Shown here: one piece after another, positions 1 to 12,734 of the stretch
How the letters are laid out: the number at the start of each line of letters is the position of its first letter
Position numbering within the stretch: the stretch's first letter is position 1
Source of the DNA: Gigaspora margarita
Taxonomy: Eukaryota; Glomeromycota; Glomeromycetes; Diversisporales; Gigasporaceae
Direction of reading: 5' to 3'
Assembly: GCA_009809945.1 (NCBI GenBank)
Contig: WTPW01000691.1
Coordinates: 164,477 to 228,476, forward strand
DNA length: 64,000 bases
Position numbers and translations under genes: made by a program
The notes under the pieces: model-generated
Seen by the model: the letters and a program-made list of their open reading frames with translations, nothing else
Told to the model about the DNA's origin: nothing
The model's database searches: none

Positions 1-1938
1 TTTTTTTATAATTTTTATTATAAATTTATTTCTAGGGGACATGTCCTATGACTGATAATGCTAATTTAAATCCAAATTGTCTTAAATCGACCTGTGGGAT
101 TATCTGTAGATAGTTTTTGTCATATATTGTATAGCAATATACATATATTTAATCCATATATAATAAAGGCAGCATTGTTAATTATAAAAAAAATTATTAT
201 ATTATTACAATTATTATAAAACACATTTATAGTAGTTTTGCATCTATTATATTTTTATTTTATTTTTTAGATTTTTCTAAGGTTTGAATATAAAACTTTT
301 TAAAATGTAATTTACATATTATTGTTAGTACTTAGAATAGGTTTTTTAGGATGTAGAACATTTTTACTTAGAACATCATGTACTAATTAATTAGCTAGTT
401 GTAAAATATCATGATGCAATTTAGTAAAGTCATATAATTATATTTAAAATATATAAATTGTTATAGATAATTGAGCATTTAAATGATGGTAAAATTTGAA
501 GATTCAATTTGAAATATAAGCCTTACCAAAATCTATCTATATTTTTTTATTAATAATAATTTTACTCTAAATCCTAACTCAAACTATAAAGAAAAGTTAG
601 CAAAAAAGGCACTAAAAATTTTTAAAAATTGTACATACAACAGATCCAAGTTTTATTATTATTCAATATTATAATTATTTGTAAACATAAATTTATATAC
701 ATTTAATTATATTATTTTTTTTTTATTCTTTGACAGATCTCACTAGGGTTTAACTGAGAAGATGTTTATAGTAAAACCTAAGTAAAACTATAGTAAATGT
801 TTATTGTAAGATAAAAGAAAAATCTAACATTATCTGGCTACTTTTAAAGCACCCAAATAAGACTAGTCACACTACACTTCAGAAAGATGGAATGCTGACG
901 AAGTCAGAAACTGCCAAGAATATAGGATATTCCTTTAAATCCCTCTCACACAGCTTCCATGATGAGGATATTCTTATTCAAAACAGCTATAAGAAAAAGA
1001 AAAAGCACATAAAGAAAATAAAAAGAGGAGATATAAAAAAAGGGGGAATGACTGCTAAACCTAAGTAGAAGACCAAATACAAACAAAATAAAGAAAACAA
1101 GATGAAAGAAACAAAAAAAAACCTATACTAAAGACAGAACTAACTCCAAACAGAAAAACAAAATAAAATAAAAAAAGAAAAAAACCAAAAAAGAAAGACT
1201 AAATCTATAGTAAAATTTATATAATACTGTACAAAGAACACTCTGCCAAAGTATTATATGTATATCAGAGAAAAACTACACCTAAAAGAACTTTATAGAA
1301 AGAAATTTTATCTTGAATTTTCTCCAAAACATCTCATATGTTATTCATTGTTTATCTCAAAGGAACTGATTTTACTCATGACTTGATTCTATTTTGGTAG
1401 GCGCATTCCCAATTTGGAAGAAGTAAGTACTGCTGATCTTTTGGAAAAATAAACCAAAATGTCCACTTTGTTGAAATTTGAAAAGCCAAAAGGACAAAAG
1501 GTGTCACTAGTCACAAATTTAAAAGAGTATATTGTTAGAAAACTCATTTTTTTTGTTGTTTCCTACTGTTTTACTGCAGGTACTTTGTCAACAGAAATAC
1601 TCTTTGATTTTTGCCAAAATTTCTCATACAAGGGTGCTATGTTTAGCCAGTTATCTTGTAAGAAGGCACTTTTGGCTTGCATGCTAAATATACAAAGAAG
1701 TTTCCAAGACAGTAGTTGACTTTTGTAAAAACTATATTTCTGTGTTATCCTACTATACATGGTGTATAGGCAACTCTTCAACAAAAAAAACTTTTGTTTT
1801 TATCATCAGAAATTTGGTTCAGATAATTGTTGAGAAGAGTTCGGTTTAATTATATTATATTAAATAAAATAATTATATTTAAAATATATAAATCTGTATA
1901 AATATCTAATTACTTCATATAACAAAATATAATTATAT
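1..1938. other. AT-rich sequence without a supported gene
   Basis: This stretch holds A/T runs and short direct repeats. One example is a TATAATTATATTTAAAATAT-like block near 430 that recurs near 1860 and 2575. An A-rich tract at 980-1200 and two overlapping open frames around 1460-1780 on opposite strands show no recognisable motif, plausible splice structure or family resemblance. I see no RNA gene. Confidence 0.5.
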
Positions 1939-2570
1939 AGGCAGTCAAAAGTAGAAACCAAGAAATTTGAACAATCATAGGTTTAACAAAACATATTTTG
2001 TTATACGAAAAAAACAGATCTAAAAATAACAATTCCAGATTATTAATTTGTTTGTTATTTCAACTAATTGGCTAGATCTACTGTAATAATTAATAACCAA
2101 ATATGAGAGATAGCTAAAGCCAGATGTATTTATATATTTTTGATTATTTAATTAAATTTAGAATAATGGTTAGTTAGAGATTAGAGTTAAGTCTGTGTTA
2201 TACTGTAAGTAAAATTGTTTTTTTGAACAAGTTTAGATACTTATTCTTTTTTTAGCATTTTTACTTTTTTTTTTGCTTTTGACTTATTTGGCTAATCTGT
2301 AAAGATCAAATATTATGATTTGATTGGCTTTCTATTATATGAACACATCTGGCTTTGAATAATACCAAATATATAATATTAGATATCAATTTATTTTAAA
2401 CTTTGCCAATTTTACTACTAAAAGTTTTTAAACAACTATAATTTAAAATTTACTAATTGATTCTATTTCATTATTAAATAAAAAAAATTGGCTTTAAAAT
2501 TATATCCGATTAATCTAAACACTTATTTTTAAAAAAGATCAATTTTCTTGGTTTTTGCTTTTGACCACTC
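1939..2570. mobile_element. foldback/TIR element with 12-bp target duplication
   Basis: The left end starts AGGCAGTCAAAAG and the right end, read in reverse complement, starts GAGTGGTCAAAAGC. Both continue into AAACCAAGAAA, giving inverted ends of about 30 bp. An identical ATATAATTATAT flanks both sides (1927-1938 and 2571-2582). The duplication is AT-rich and itself palindromic, so its exact length is less certain than the inverted ends. No transposase is seen in the 632-bp interior, so it is non-autonomous. Confidence 0.7.
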
Positions 2571-2968
2571 ATATAATTATATTTAAAACATAATAATATA
2601 AATATTTAATTACAATATATATATATCATACTGTGGGGTTTATACTATTAAATACAAATTATAATATGCAAAAATTTTTTTGCTATTAGAGTTAGGATTA
2701 GAGTTCATATTAGAGTTTGGGTAGAGCATTAGTATATACCAAAATTTTGCAAGGAAATTTTTTGTTAGAATATGAAGATTGGTTTATTAAACAAAATTTT
2801 TTGATATAGAAGATTTTTGAAAAAAAACATTTTTTCAAAAAACTCAGGTTATACCTGATTTCCACATTATACAAATTTCATAATTTTGATTAATCAAAAC
2901 ACTATAGTATTGAACACCAGTGATGTCATTTATCAATGTTTTTTAATTATATTAAACAAATAAATATA

Positions 2969-3311
2969 TGGGATGTTATATATTAAAATAGCCCTTTTTT
3001 ATATATATTTTATTTTGAGATAATTGAGTTTAATTATTTGTTTTGATTTTTGAACTGATCCAAGATTAATTAAATTTCATGATTTTGATTGACTAAAATT
3101 TAACAGGTGACTTTCAGGTAATCTTATATTGTGTTGACCTTATGCAGCCTCTTGTAATTTTTCTTTTACAATTATCTTAATTATTTATTATACAAATTGG
3201 CTTTTATTTATAATTAAAAAATATCAATCATATCAAAACTTATATAAATCTAATAAAAACTCATTTTACAAAAAATTGCAAAAAAGGGCTGTTTTAATAT
3301 ATAATACTCCA
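2969..3311. mobile_element. Tc1/mariner-type MITE, copy 1 (343 bp)
   Basis: Ends are TGGGATGTTATATATTAAAA on the left and TGGAGTATTATATATTAAAA (reverse complement) on the right, both running into a GCCCTTTTTT block. Each end abuts a TA dinucleotide, as expected for a Tc1/mariner-type TA duplication. The interior block GAGATAATTGAGTTTAATTA recurs in opposite orientation in the 342-bp copy at 16854-17195. There is no coding capacity. Confidence 0.75.
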
Positions 3312-3726
3312 TAAACTAATAATTACATATTTATATTAATTTATTATATACAATTATATAATATTACAAATTTTGTACCAAACCTAAATGTATATACATA
3401 ATCTTTCTATTTTTTTTTTAAACTGAATCTAGGTACAGTGAATTTGTTTTAAATTTTTTTTAAATGTCTGTTAATGCTAGATTTGGGTATAGTAATTTTT
3501 TTATTAAGTATATATTTTTTTTGTATATCTATCACCAAAAATAAAAAACAGGTCCATATTATTTTACTGACAATCCCTTCACAGACATCCCATTTTACTA
3601 GCAAATTATTCACTAACAAGTTCATTTTACTGAGAGTATCTTTCCTTGAAGCTTATTTCATCTACAAGTTTTTTTCTAAAAGCACACTAACTTTAACTCT
3701 AATTTTACTTGATCCTACTCTAACTC

Positions 3727-4684
3727 TAGGGTTCTGAAGTTTGAGCTGGGTTTGATTTGAGTTTGATCAAACCCCAAATCAAACAAAATTCAAACTATAA
3801 ATTTTATAAAGTTTGAAATCAAACCAAACTCAAATAAAAATAATCAAATTCAAACTAAACCAAATTGTATACTAAGTTTTATTTGAGTTTGATTTGAAGT
3901 TTGCAAACTAGTTTAGACTTGAATTATATAAATATATTTTTATATTTTAAACAAGTTTTTTAATTCTAACTTTGTAGTTAAGTAAACTTGTTTAAAATAC
4001 TATATGTTTCTGAAAATACACTACTTTTTTGGACGATTTTGAACACCAAAAATCTGGAGTTACTATTTTTGGAAATTCTACTATGTAAATCTATTATTAG
4101 CACTTAGTAAACTTATTTGGGAGACTAAACAACAACTATCCTGAAAGTTTCTTCAAAATAGAAGTATTTTTTATTATTTGACTTTTAATTTTTATATAAA
4201 ATAAATATATTTTGTTAAAAATTTTAATCTTTTTATTGAATGTAAATATTAAAATCCAATTAATAAAAAGTTCTTCAATTTTGTTGCAAATTTTAGGGAT
4301 ATGCACTTTGATCTTCTAAATAAGTTTACTTAAGCAACTTTAATCAATTTGCTTAGTAAAAGTTGGACTTTACTATGTAGCTACTTTCATCAATCATGGT
4401 TTGCTTATTTTTGGGTCAAAGACATTTTGCATTTCTTGACCAAAAGAAAGGGGTAGTTTATTTTTGGAGGTAGCTTATTTTCAGCAATATACAATATTCA
4501 AACTCAAACTAGGTTACAAACTTCAAACTCAAACCCAAACCAAACTCAAATTTAACTAAAAATTTGCTTCAAATCAAACTCAAATATTTTTTTTAATGCT
4601 AGTTTGAGATCAGGTTTGATTTGAAATCAAATCAAACCCAAATCTGACCTAAAGTTTGATTTGATCTGGGTTTGTAGGAACCTA
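3727..4684. mobile_element. hAT-like non-autonomous element, copy 1
   Basis: The element begins TAGGGTTC and ends GGAACCTA, fitting the short hAT-type terminus YARNG. It is flanked by 8-bp target duplications, TCTAACTC (3719-3726) and TCTAACCC (4685-4692), which match at 7 of 8 bases. Subterminal arms of about 180 bp are made of alternating CAAACTCAAAT-type units in inverted orientation. The AT-rich core (about 3950-4480) is shared with 10733-11205 and with the second full copy at 51562-53121. No transposase frame is present. Confidence 0.8.
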
Positions 4685-5152
4685 TCTAACCCTAATGACA
4701 ATGACCAGAATTACTTTGTCAGTAAATTGAGCTTCAGTAAAATGAGCTGTCAGTAAAATGCACTTGTCAGTGATTAATTTGTTAGTGAAATGGGGTGTCT
4801 GTGAAGTGATTGTTAGTGAAATGATTGAAACTTAAATTTTATTTTTTTTGTGTACTTGCTATAAAAAATTTACCTGGATACAGTTACTTTTCTGTACCAT
4901 ACCTGCTATGAGTTTTCAAGATTCCTGGCATTGTATAAAGTTTTCCAGGCTATTTTAGTTTGCTGAAGCCACTAGGGGAGGTTTTGGCTATACTAGATAC
5001 TTTTTTCTATACCATACCAGAAAGGTATATACTCAAAAAAATGACCTTTTAAACATTTTTTAGATTTTTTTAAACTATTTTAAAAAACTTTTTAAAACAT
5101 TGGTGCTGAGGCTAAAATTTTAGTTAGGCTAAGATGCTGATTCACAAAGTTT

Positions 5153-5397
5153 CATAGAGATAGTTTTAGAAAAAAAATATTCACTTTATTAACTTTCATT
5201 TATTAAATAATATAATTAAAAGAAATTCATAATATCTATAAATGTGTATATATATGTATATATATCTTTGTAGTTTTGTAGAGATAGTTTTTAAAGAAAA
5301 AATATTCACTTTATTAACTTTTATTTATTATATAATATATTTAAAAGAAATTTATAATATCTATATATGTATATATATATATATATATCTTTGTATG
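5153..5397. repeat. tandem duplication of about 125 bp
   Basis: Two adjacent units each contain the block AAAATATTCACTTTATTAAC and end in alternating TATA(TG) runs followed by ATCTTTGTA. They lie just downstream of the hAT transposase relic in its minus-strand orientation. Confidence 0.75.
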
Positions 5398-5448
5398 CTC
5401 TTTCGAATTTAATGAATAACTATAAATTTAATTATCGTCATCTTCGAA

Positions 5449-5640
5449 CTAACCATTAATCTCAATTTCTTTTTGAATCTCAAATTTCTGATAGACTGCA
5501 ACAAGTTTTTTTGCCCTTTCATTATCTAGACGTGCACGATGTTTATTATGAATAAACCCTAAGTTAGACCAGCAACATTCTGCTATGGCTGAAGAAGCTA
5601 GAACAAAAAGAACCTGGCAAGCAAGTTCAACCACAAAAGA
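5449..5640 (-). pseudogene. hAT transposase C-terminal (dimerisation) relic
   Basis: A 61-residue minus-strand frame contains SSAIAECCWSNLGFIHNK followed by RARLD and AKKLVAVYQ. This matches the hAT C-terminal dimerisation region, whose hallmark is a Ser-Ser..Cys-Glu-Arg-x-Trp-Ser..Phe-Ile-His-x-Lys-Arg-x-Arg-Leu run; the usual Arg after Glu has become Cys here. Upstream on the minus strand (about 5650-6800) only broken fragments with in-frame stops can be read. The N-terminal zinc finger and the catalytic core cannot be reconstructed. This is known hAT-family chemistry (cut-and-paste, RNase H-like catalytic domain); the copy is dead. It lies about 0.8 kb from a hAT-like non-autonomous element, but no terminal repeats tie the two together. 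Confidence 0.7.
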
Positions 5641-6799
5641 AAAGTTATTTGAAAAATTCTGAGCTTTTTGAATCTATATAGGTGATCCTTTAATCGAGCG
5701 ACTAAACACAAAAAGTTCTCTCTACAGCAGGTACATTTTTGATGAGGTGTAATTTGATTTGACAGTTACCGTAACTTTGTAAAGTTCAAGTGAATTACTT
5801 TTAATAGAGGTTTCCCACGAAGCATTATTGTTTATATTTTATATTTTAAAAAGAGATCACAATAAAGTTGTATTTTGACGAAATTATTTAATTAATAATA
5901 ATAAATATTATCCATTGTTAAGTATTAAGATTATGTCAGAATGTATTAAATCATTTATAAACATTTTTAAATCAAACAATATAATTTTTAACATTACAAT
6001 TTAAACTATTTTCCATCCCTATATACAATACTTCGATTAATTGAAGTATTCTACGGTAGTTGAAGATTCATGCTGCGAAATGAGGATATTAAGGGTATTC
6101 TCAGGTGCCTCCTTCAATGGATCAGAAATAAATTTTTAATTAGTCAGAAATTGAATAAAAAAATTGATTGTGAATATCACTTAGGTCAAAAAAAAACCTG
6201 GAGTTGAGACTATCAATTTTTTTTCATAGAGCTACACTGATTGGCTAAAATTTATTATTGAAAGAGATTGCTCAAACTCAATTACTCTTTCATTTTATTG
6301 TTATTTTTTTTGAAACATGGATCTTTACCATTGCTACCAAAAAATTATTATGCTACTTTTCATGCTAAAAACCCATAACAAATAAAGATGTAATAAATAT
6401 ATACTACCTTCTAGCCTTTATTGTGAAATTATTAAAAGGACAGCAGCTGAAGAAAAATTTTATTAATCAAATTTCAGATGCCAGGGTCTTGGAAACTGAA
6501 GATTTAGATAATTGTGTAACTGTCTTTTTTCTTTGAACCATAATGGTAGTTGATTAAAATATGAAAAGAAATAGCTCAAGCATTAATTGCAAACTTTATT
6601 TCAATTGATCATAGTCGATTACATCGAGAGAGGTGCTTGAAAATACCTAAATATTAGCAAATCAGTACAACTCTATGATAAAGAATTGTTTCTAAACATC
6701 CTTTTTTCATCATGATATGAACTTGCTTAACCAAATAAACTATTTCCCGCTAATTAAAAATTCCACTCCAATCTATTAATTTATGCATCCAAAATTAAT

Positions 6800-8235
6800 T
6801 GTACTTAATTGACGCCAGATGTAATCCTGTCCAGTTTAAATCATTAATTTTAAAGAAATTTTTTAAATTGACATTTAAATTTTATTGTTTGATAAATTTA
6901 AAACACATTCTTAACAAAATGATAATATATACAGTATTTTAAAGTATATGCTCTTATATTAGAAGTATATGATTAAAACTAGAGATGGATCATGTATATT
7001 CATACGCATGATTCCCAAATTTTGCGAAATAATCTAAAAAATATATAAACAATTGTATAGTGATTATGACTATAAAATAATGTATTTTTTTATCTCCATG
7101 TTAAATTGATCTGTATCTAAAGTTAACAAAGTTAATACAAATATTATATATATCTCTATTTTTTTTTTTTAAAAAAAGATAATATACTGTATATTTAAAC
7201 AAAGTAAAATAGAAAATTAAACAAAGTAAAAATTAAACAAAGTAATCGATACCTTTAAATTGACTAATATTTGATATTGGCCTTTTACGGCTATGATATG
7301 AATTACATATCAATTCTACAGCTATAATTAGAATTGTTTATGAGGTACTTTGGACAATCTGGTTTTCAATACCTTGTATAAAATGTTATCAGAAGTTTTA
7401 ACTTATTTATAAATCTTTTAGACAATGCTATGAACAAATTATATTACAAATTTTAGATGAAGTAGATCTTAAGTTAGTTCAGATCCCAACATCTTTGCAT
7501 CAAGTTAACAAAGCAAGATAGATATCCATATATTATTTGAGGTCTGACTTCTTGTTAATAAACCTAGTGCCAACCCTATAAAAAAAATTTAAAAATCATA
7601 TTCAAATTTTGTTAAGATTAATATTTTAAAAAAAAAGAGCTTTTTTGTAGAAACAACATATATAATCCTACATAAACTCCTGAATACAGTAGTTTTAAAC
7701 TTCCTGAAATTCCTGATTTTCTGGTTATAAAAAAATCAAAAATATTCAAGAAATTTAAAAATATTTTGGAATTTATGCAGGTTTTATATAAGTTTTTGCT
7801 ACATAAAATTTTTATTTTTATCATTTTTAAAAATACTAATTTTGTACACGTGCTTTGCCACATGTATAGAAGTAAATATAAAAATTTATAACAGTAAGCC
7901 AAGAAAAATAATATGCATATAATAAACAATAAAAAAGCAACTGTCTGATCCAAGTTTTCAGATTTCATGTAATGTAAAATGAATAATAAATATGATTTTT
8001 GCAAACTTTAAAATTTTTTATATTATACCTGATTCTGATTTTAATTGCTATTTTATATTAGAAGATCATGTGACCAGAAAATTGGTTTAATGTCTTGGTA
8101 TTGTTGTTTGATATCTTCAAAAAATTTACTACAATAAAAATAATTGCCATCCAATAGAAATTGATCAAAATAGTTTGTATACATAATATCCAATTTTTAT
8201 TTTTACTATACTAAGTCATGCTAAGTCAAATTAAA
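6800..8235. other. AT-rich intergenic stretch
   Basis: Apart from possible hAT relic fragments at its left edge, I see only low-complexity A/T sequence and a minus-strand open frame (7618-8004). The composition of that frame (Phe/Leu/Ile/Lys-rich, no motif) is what random AT-rich DNA gives. Confidence 0.4.
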
Positions 8236-8673
8236 CATATGCTCCGATTTTTGGAATTTATAAAAAATGCTTATTTTTTTAAAACTTTAAAGCTAAATAA
8301 GTTTTGATTTATTGGTCCGTTTGAAATGATTTTACTACCAAAATGTTCGTCTCTTTGAGACGATTCCAACGAGCCCAAAATCATAAAATTCCAATTACAG
8401 GATCATGAGAAAATGTGCTATCAAATAGGTGACGCACTGCAAATTGGTTTGATATAGTTCAAACCAATTTGTTGTGTATCACTTATTTGACAGTGCATTT
8501 TTTCATGATCCTGTAATTGGATTTTTTATAATTTTGGGCTCGTTGGAATCATCTCAAAGAGATGACATTCTGTTAGTAAAATCATTTAAAACGGACCAGT
8601 AGATCAAACCTTATATAGCTTTAGAGTTTTTAAAAATAAGTTTTTTTATAAATTCCAAAAATTGGAGCATATG
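8236..8673. mobile_element. foldback element, 438-bp imperfect palindrome
   Basis: The two arms (about 8236-8445 and 8455-8673) are inverted copies of each other. CATATGCTCCGATTTTTGGA on the left mirrors the end at 8654-8673. GATCATGAGAAAATG mirrors CATTTTTTCATGATC near the centre. The arms carry CGTCTCTTTGAGACG and CAAAATCATAAAA blocks that also occur at 11208-11460, 47760-48412 and 50430-51315, so this defines a family. Confidence 0.8.
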
Positions 8674-8824
8674 ATAAATATTTTTTTATTTAAATATTAT
8701 AAATTTGTAAAATTTTAAAAGTTAAAAAAAATTTATAGAATTTGGCTTAATTGGTTGTCAAATGTTTTTCTAAGGTTTTTTTTAAAAAAATAAACTATCT
8801 ATCAAAATAGATGATTAATATTTG

Positions 8825-9309
8825 TACGCCAGGTATATGTACACACATATGGGGGTGATTCAATAGAAATCAAGCAAATTTTTTATAATAAAATTTTTTT
8901 GAAATTTTGAACAGAAATAACTTAACAAAAATTTAATCAAATTTGATAAAAATTTTTTTAAATTAATTTTATAAATCTGTAGAATTAATTTAAAAAAAAT
9001 TATCAAATTTGATCAGAGCTTTATTAAATTATTTTGATTTAAACTTTTAAAAAAAGGTACTAAAAAAAATTTGCTTGATTTCTATTGACTCACCCCCATA
9101 TATTGATATCTTAAAATTCTGATTATATAATAGCTTTTGCAGTTAACAAAAAATATTTCTTGCAAAATTTTAGTATAAACTATAACCTTCTCTAACCCTC
9201 AAGCTACCCTTATTCTAACCTTAAGTGTACTAATTTTTCATTTATAATTTATACATTACACAAATTTATAAATCAATAAATTAGTATGTGTGTATATACA
9301 CCTGGTGTA
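8825..9309. mobile_element. TIR element interrupted by a MITE
   Basis: TACGCCAGGTATATGTACAC at 8825 mirrors the right end at 9285-9309 (reverse complement TACACCAGGTGTATATACAC). The terminal repeat is about 25 bp. A second element sits within it at 8850-9098. The remaining interior contains a TTGCAAAATTTTAGTATA block and CTAACCCT-like stretches also found in elements near 2750, 21290 and 53930. Confidence 0.65.
8850..9098. mobile_element. TA-flanked MITE nested at 8.85-9.10 kb
   Basis: Ends are TGGGGGTGATTCAATAGAAA and, in reverse complement, TGGGGGTGAGTCAATAGAAA. The inverted match continues through ATCAAGCAAATTTTT, about 38 bp in all. TA lies immediately outside both ends. It is 249 bp with no coding capacity and inserted just inside the left terminal repeat of the 8825-9309 element. 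Confidence 0.75.
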
Positions 9310-9470
9310 AATTAAGAAATTTTCATCAAAATAATAGATAACCAAAATATTTTCAAACTTTGAGCAAATATATTTTAGGAAAGTGCTATTTATTAGCTGA
9401 TTTTTTAGAGTATAGGAGATAGAACAATTATCATGTTCTATATATAATATAATATATAAAATATATAATA

Positions 9471-10413
9471 GGAATTGCTATTTCCACTATGGTATTTTGC
9501 TATTTCCACTATAGTTATACAAGATTTTCTATTTTTAGGATTAAAATAATATATCTAATTCTACTTTTGACTTTAATCCTAACTCTAACCATAACCCTAA
9601 AACTAATGAATAAATCTTCTTTGGTTCTAATTGAAAGCTATAGAACTCATTTTTCTAATTCTAATAGTAGTTAAATCATTAAAATTAGCCTGTGGATTCC
9701 AAAATACTTTGGATCAAAGAAGAGAACATAAGAATTAGCAAACTCACTATTGCACAAAGCTAGAAAAAACTATCAAACAAAATTCATAATTTACGCAAAA
9801 TTTTATTATTATAATTGACTTTGGACTCTTAAGTAAAGTTATTCTTTGATTCAAAAAAATACTGTTTTTTAAAATATATTTTTTTTATTTTTTAGTAAAA
9901 TTTTCATTATGATAAAAAAATATTTCAAAATGTATATAAAGAAAACAAATCTAAAGTTAGAAAAGAATTTTATTATCACAATTGACTTTGGGCTCTTAAT
10001 TAAAGTTGTTCTTTGGCTCAAAAAATGCTAGTTTTTTTAAAACATGTTTTATTATTTTTTAATAAAATGTTCACTATGATAAAAACTTTTCAAAACATAT
10101 ATAAAGAAAATAAATAGGTTGTATAACAGTAAATTTGTGATCCTTATGTTCTCTTTTTTGATCCCAAATATCTTGGGATCCACTAGGCCAATATTGATAA
10201 TTTAATTGGTATTAAAATCAAAAAAATGAGCTCTACAGCTTTTAATTAGAAGCCAAAGAAGATTTACTTATTAGTATTAGAGTTAGAGTTGGGTTAGAGT
10301 TAAAGATAAAGTTAGAATATAATTTTATAATATATTATATTAATTCTAAAAATAGAAAATCTTGTATAACCATGTAGAAATAGCAAAATACCATAGTGAA
10401 AATAGCAATTTCC
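9471..10413. mobile_element. long-TIR element with 9-bp target duplication (MULE-like)
   Basis: Inverted arms of roughly 270 bp begin GGAATTGCTATTTCCACTAT on the left and GGAAATTGCTATTTTCACTA in reverse complement on the right. The nine bases TATATAATA flank both sides (9462-9470 and 10414-10422). Long terminal repeats plus a 9-bp duplication fit Mutator-like elements, but the duplication is low-complexity. The interior contains a direct duplication of about 165 bp (about 9800-9950 and 9966-10115, shared block ATTGACTTTGG). The arms include degenerate CTAACTCTAACC stretches. No transposase. Confidence 0.7.
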
Positions 10414-10489
10414 TATATAATATACACATATATATAATATTATATGAAATAATTTATTCATTACCTGGGTGGATTATTTACTCCCTTCT

Positions 10490-10580
10490 CAAATAAAAAT
10501 AAAATCCTAGTTATATTAGAGTTAGGGTTAAAGTTAGAGTTAGAATTAAAGTTAGAGTTAGAATTAGAATTAAATCTAAA
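10490..10580. repeat. degenerate (TTAGAG)n hexamer array
   Basis: About a dozen variants of GTTAGAG/AATTAGA in tandem give an artificial Asn-Ser-rich minus-strand frame. The units drift from the TTAGGG telomere hexamer but are not a clean telomeric run. Confidence 0.6.
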
Positions 10581-10732
10581 ATATAATTGCAAGAGGAGCA
10601 TTTTTTTTAAAAACTCAACAGGGGTTACCCTAGTAAATTTTAAGATAGCATAATGTGATTGAGGAATATCAAATCTCATTCTGGGTGAGAAATAAATATA
10701 CTCATATTATATATATATAATTTTAAGATTTT

Positions 10733-11205
10733 TGCCTAATCACCAATAGTTATTACATAGTAAAGTCTAATTTCTACTATATAAATTAGTTATTAGTGCT
10801 TAAGTAAATTTATTTGGAAGCTAAACTACCTCTATCCTAAAAGTTTTATCAAAAAAAAATACTTTTTATTATTTGACTTTTAATTTTTATGTTCAACGAA
10901 TATAATTGCTAATAAAATTTTAATCTTTTTATTGAAAATAAAAATTAAAATCCAATTAATAAAAAGTTCTTCAATTTCGCTACAAATTTCAGAGTATACA
11001 TATTTGATTTTCTGAATAAGTTTACTTATGCAAATTTAATCGATTTGCTTGATAAAATTTGGACTTTACTATGTAGCAACTTTTATTGATCATGATATCT
11101 TATTTTTAGGCCAAAAACATTTTTGTGTTTCTTGACCAAAAGAGGGGTAGCTTATTTTTAGAGGTAGCTTATTTTTGAAGGTAGCTTATTTTTGGGAGGT
11201 AGCTT
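10733..11205. repeat. third copy of the hAT-like element core
   Basis: The block starting near CACCAATAGTTATTACATAG and ending in repeated GGTAGCTTATTTTTG units aligns with the cores at about 4060-4480 and 52455-52920. The CAAACTCAAAT arms and TAGGGTTC ends are absent. Either the core is an element of its own (its edges carry inverted AAATAAGCTACC / GGTAGCTTATTT) or the arms were lost. Confidence 0.65.
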
Positions 11206-11207
11206 AT

Positions 11208-11460
11208 ATATGTAGTTAAATTATCCAAAATCGACTGGTAGATCAAAAGTTAACCAATATTAAAAAATTTTACTTAGTAATTTTAAAAATCACTATTAAA
11301 ATCATACAAAAATTGTATGATCCTGGGATCCTGCAATTGGATTTTGATGATTTTGTGCTGATCAGAATTGTTTTATTAAGATATGCATTTTGGTAGTTAA
11401 ATTATCTAAATCAGACTAGCAGATCAAAAGTTATTCAATATTTAATATTTTTATATATTT
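11208..11460. repeat. partial foldback-family copy
   Basis: GATCCTGCAATTGGATTTTG, a downstream GATCAGAATTG block and an AGACTAGCAGATCAAAAG block follow the order of the right arm of the 8236-8673 palindrome. Confidence 0.55.
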
Positions 11461-11956
11461 TATAAGTTATATTATAAAATTTTAACTATTCAATTCTTGG
11501 AAAATTATCAGGTGGGATGGGTCAACTACCTAGTGAAACCCTAATCAGCTAATAAATGGCCCTCTCCTTAAAGCAAACAATATTGAATAAATAGAATACA
11601 GTATTTTATACTCCTTCTGATTATCTTAATATCAAAATTATAGCTAATTAGTATGGTATAAATGAGCAGGTCAGTAAAATACAGGTAAAATTATAGCAAA
11701 TCAGTATGGTATAGATGAGCAAATCTGTATAGTATAGGCTGAATTTAAGATCTATACTATACTAATCAGCTATAATTCCTAATTCTAACACTAATATATA
11801 TTATATTGAATTAGAATAGTATAGATTTAAAGTTCAGCTTATACTATACAGATCTGCTCACCTATACTTACTGATTTGTGAAATACCTTTATATAGTACA
11901 TAATTATTATTAGTAGTTTATTTATTGGTATGGTTTCATGATCTGCACCACAAATT

Positions 11957-12152
11957 GATCTAGGTAGGACCCTGAAATCTACATAGATAGATCAGGTATT
12001 AGTTTGCTTATTTTTGGGGGTTTTATATAGATCTTTCTATTTTTAGTAATTTATTTGCTTATTTTTGAGATTTTTTCTGAGATCTTTCTATTTTTAGTAA
12101 TTTTATAATTAATCTGACCTATCTATGTATATTTTGGGGTCCTACCTAGGTC
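11957..12152. mobile_element. MITE, copy 1 (about 195 bp)
   Basis: GATCTAGGTAGGACCCTGAA on the left mirrors the right end (reverse complement GACCTAGGTAGGACCCCAAA). The internal blocks ATTTGCTTATTTTTGAG and TTTTATAATTAATCT recur in order in the 176-bp copy at 53651-53826. Confidence 0.7.
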
Positions 12153-12734
12153 TTTTTTCAAATCTAAAAATAACATGTGTCAATTCAGAATTGACATAAA
12201 TTTAGAAATAACGTGAATACTATACTAAACTAAACTGCTTATTAGTATAGGTAGGACTCCTGAATACTAATGTTATATATATATATAACCTTTGTCTTTA
12301 AACTTCATATAAGTGTACACTTAAATTTTATTATAAAATGTATACAAACATTAAAGCAATAGTTTAAGTGTACGATATACCTTTAATTAATAATTTTAAA
12401 CTTATAATTAAATGTACAACATAGTTTTAACTAAAAATAACTTAATGTATAACAAAGATATAATAAATGTTTAAAATTAAATTATTTTAAAAAAAGTAAA
12501 AGTTAATAAATTATATTTATGTTTTAAAATTTCTAGTAATTGATATTGGCAATATTTAATTTTATACAATGTTGTAATCCACAAAAGTTTTATCTTTTTG
12601 TAAAGCAACAATAATATGTTACTTATTTGAAATTAGATTCAAATTATTATTGCATTTGTATAATTTATTAAATGTTAGTCAACATTTGAGATATAAACTT
12701 GATAATTACACTAGTTGCAAACTCTTAATAACAT

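Noticed and set aside
1459..1784. Overlapping opposite-strand frames near 1.5-1.8 kb
   Set aside because: Short, no motif, no splice partner, and composition expected of AT-rich DNA.
7618..8004. 128-codon minus-strand frame
   Set aside because: Phe/Leu/Lys/Ile-rich translation of A/T runs with no domain or conserved-looking segment.
10490..10580. Interstitial telomere
   Set aside because: The hexamers are mostly TTAGAG/TTAGAA variants, not TTAGGG, and similar words sit inside transposon arms.
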